The translations under genes were made by a program, and so were the position numbers. A stretch of 7,275 nt of DNA, taken from positions 1 through 7,275 of the forward strand of contig SDWN01000736.1 of assembly GCA_004195305.1 (NCBI GenBank). The letters are read 5' to 3'. Below, piece after piece: positions 6,733 through 7,275 of this stretch (positions are counted from its first letter, which is position 1; every line of letters starts with the position of its first letter). This stretch comes from Neptunomonas sp. (lineage in GTDB: Bacteria > Pseudomonadota > Gammaproteobacteria > Pseudomonadales > Balneatricaceae). Below the pieces are notes generated by a model. That model was not told the DNA's origin. It was given only the letters and a program-made list of their open reading frames with translations, and ran no database searches.

Positions 6733-7275
6733 TCACGGCCTGCGCCCTTCTATTCCGCTCGCGACCAGTGTTTCGGCGTGGACCTGTTCGGTATCAACCC
6801 GGTATAGCATTACACCTGGCAGTCCCTCTATAGCAAGTAACCGGAGCCAGGGTGGCGATGGCTGTTGTTGTAGCCGATGGAAAAAATCACCTGGCGTAGT
6901 CGCTGTTGAATCCGCCACTACCATGAAATAGTCGATACCAAACTTTCTGGTCAGAGATAGCGCAATGTCATCATCTTGGCTGTTTTGTAGTTTTAGTTGC
7001 TTTAGCAGACCTTCTTCATTTCGGTGGTAAGGGGCGGCAAGCACGCCGTGAGAGGTTCGGGCCAGGATCGTTGGCCCCATATTGATATCGGCGGCAATTA
7101 AGGCCGATCGGCCGCCACCGTATCCTGGCTGCTGGCCGATACGCTGCGCGACCTGATCGACTACCCGATGGTGTTGAACAACGGTCTCACCGGCGCCCCC
7201 CGCCGCAGGTTGAGGGATCAATAGGCTGAGTCCGATGGAGGGCAAGGGGGACAACATGATCAACCAAACGAATGC
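6733..7275 (-). CDS. Polytopic membrane protein, C-terminal part (possible glycosyltransferase-like family; 5' truncated by window)
   Basis: Partial gene: about 180 residues to the TGA at 6733-6735. Although a TTG at 7263 could be called a start, the frame stays open to the window edge and reads as the end of a hydrophobic helix (AFVWLIMLSPLPSIG, first 15 visible residues), so the N-terminal, probably multi-helix part lies beyond position 7275. The visible part after that helix is a soluble domain of about 155 residues. It contains ADINMGPTILARTSHGVLAA (62-81) followed by PYHRN (82-86), then a GIDYFMVV strand (113-120) and a PPWL motif (141-144) leading to GVMLYRV (154-160). I recognise this arrangement from the extracytoplasmic C-terminal domain of large multi-helix membrane proteins related to lipid-linked-sugar glycosyltransferases, but I cannot name the family with certainty or give a substrate. 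It is transcribed toward the AraC-type gene with a gap of about 194 bases and no strong terminator. Confidence 0.72.
   Translation of the reverse strand, partial: AFVWLIMLSPLPSIGLSLLIPQPAAGGAGETVVQHHRVVDQVAQRIGQQPGYGGGRSALIAADINMGPTILARTSHGVLAAPYHRNEEGLLKQLKLQNSQDDDIALSLTRKFGIDYFMVVADSTATTPGDFFHRLQQQPSPPWLRLLAIEGLPGVMLYRVDTEQVHAETLVASGIEGRRP

Noticed and set aside
1..7275. A novel multi-gene defence, mobile or biosynthetic system.
   Set aside because: All genes belong to recognisable housekeeping, signalling, regulatory or transport families; no integrase, nuclease, toxin, reverse transcriptase, repeat array or clustered unknown genes are present.

Overview
The window looks like an ordinary chromosomal segment of a Gram-negative bacterium, most likely a gammaproteobacterium. 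I base that on gene content, a moderately GC-rich base composition, Shine-Dalgarno-led genes and a multidomain membrane c-di-GMP enzyme; it is an inference from style, not from a phylogenetic marker. No RNA gene, insertion sequence, CRISPR array, phage gene or defence gene is visible, and I found no convincing undescribed multi-gene system.

Left part, + strand (1-1731): the 3' end of the alpha subunit and the whole beta subunit of a two-subunit 2-oxoacid:ferredoxin oxidoreductase of the 2-oxoglutarate (KorAB) type. The two genes are separated by 3 bases and closed by a strong Rho-independent terminator. Together they oxidatively decarboxylate a 2-oxoacid to acyl-CoA and reduce ferredoxin.

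Centre, + strand (1928-4621): a single large gene for an inner-membrane protein with an unassigned periplasmic sensor region, a HAMP-like/coiled-coil linker, PAS, GGDEF and EAL domains. All main catalytic motifs of both c-di-GMP domains are present. The GGDEF domain carries a Pro/Lys-rich insertion of about 15 residues between the RxxD inhibitory-site motif and the GGDEF loop. This is the most unusual feature of the window.

Right part, - strand (7275 down to 4814): three genes in the same direction. First comes the C-terminal end of a polytopic membrane protein cut by the window edge, then an AraC-family regulator, then a ten-helix EamA/DMT exporter resembling YddG. The regulator and exporter are 84 bases apart (using the stops and starts chosen here). 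A 7-bp direct repeat with 11-bp period lies just ahead of the exporter's ribosome binding site, so a regulator-exporter unit is plausible.

Intergenic stretches are all shorter than 300 bases: 1668-1927 (terminator, then a C-rich segment and an AT-rich leader), 4622-4813 (no terminator seen, one coding-like remnant), 5723-5806 (direct repeat and RBS) and 6539-6732 (leader of the AraC gene, weak hairpins only).
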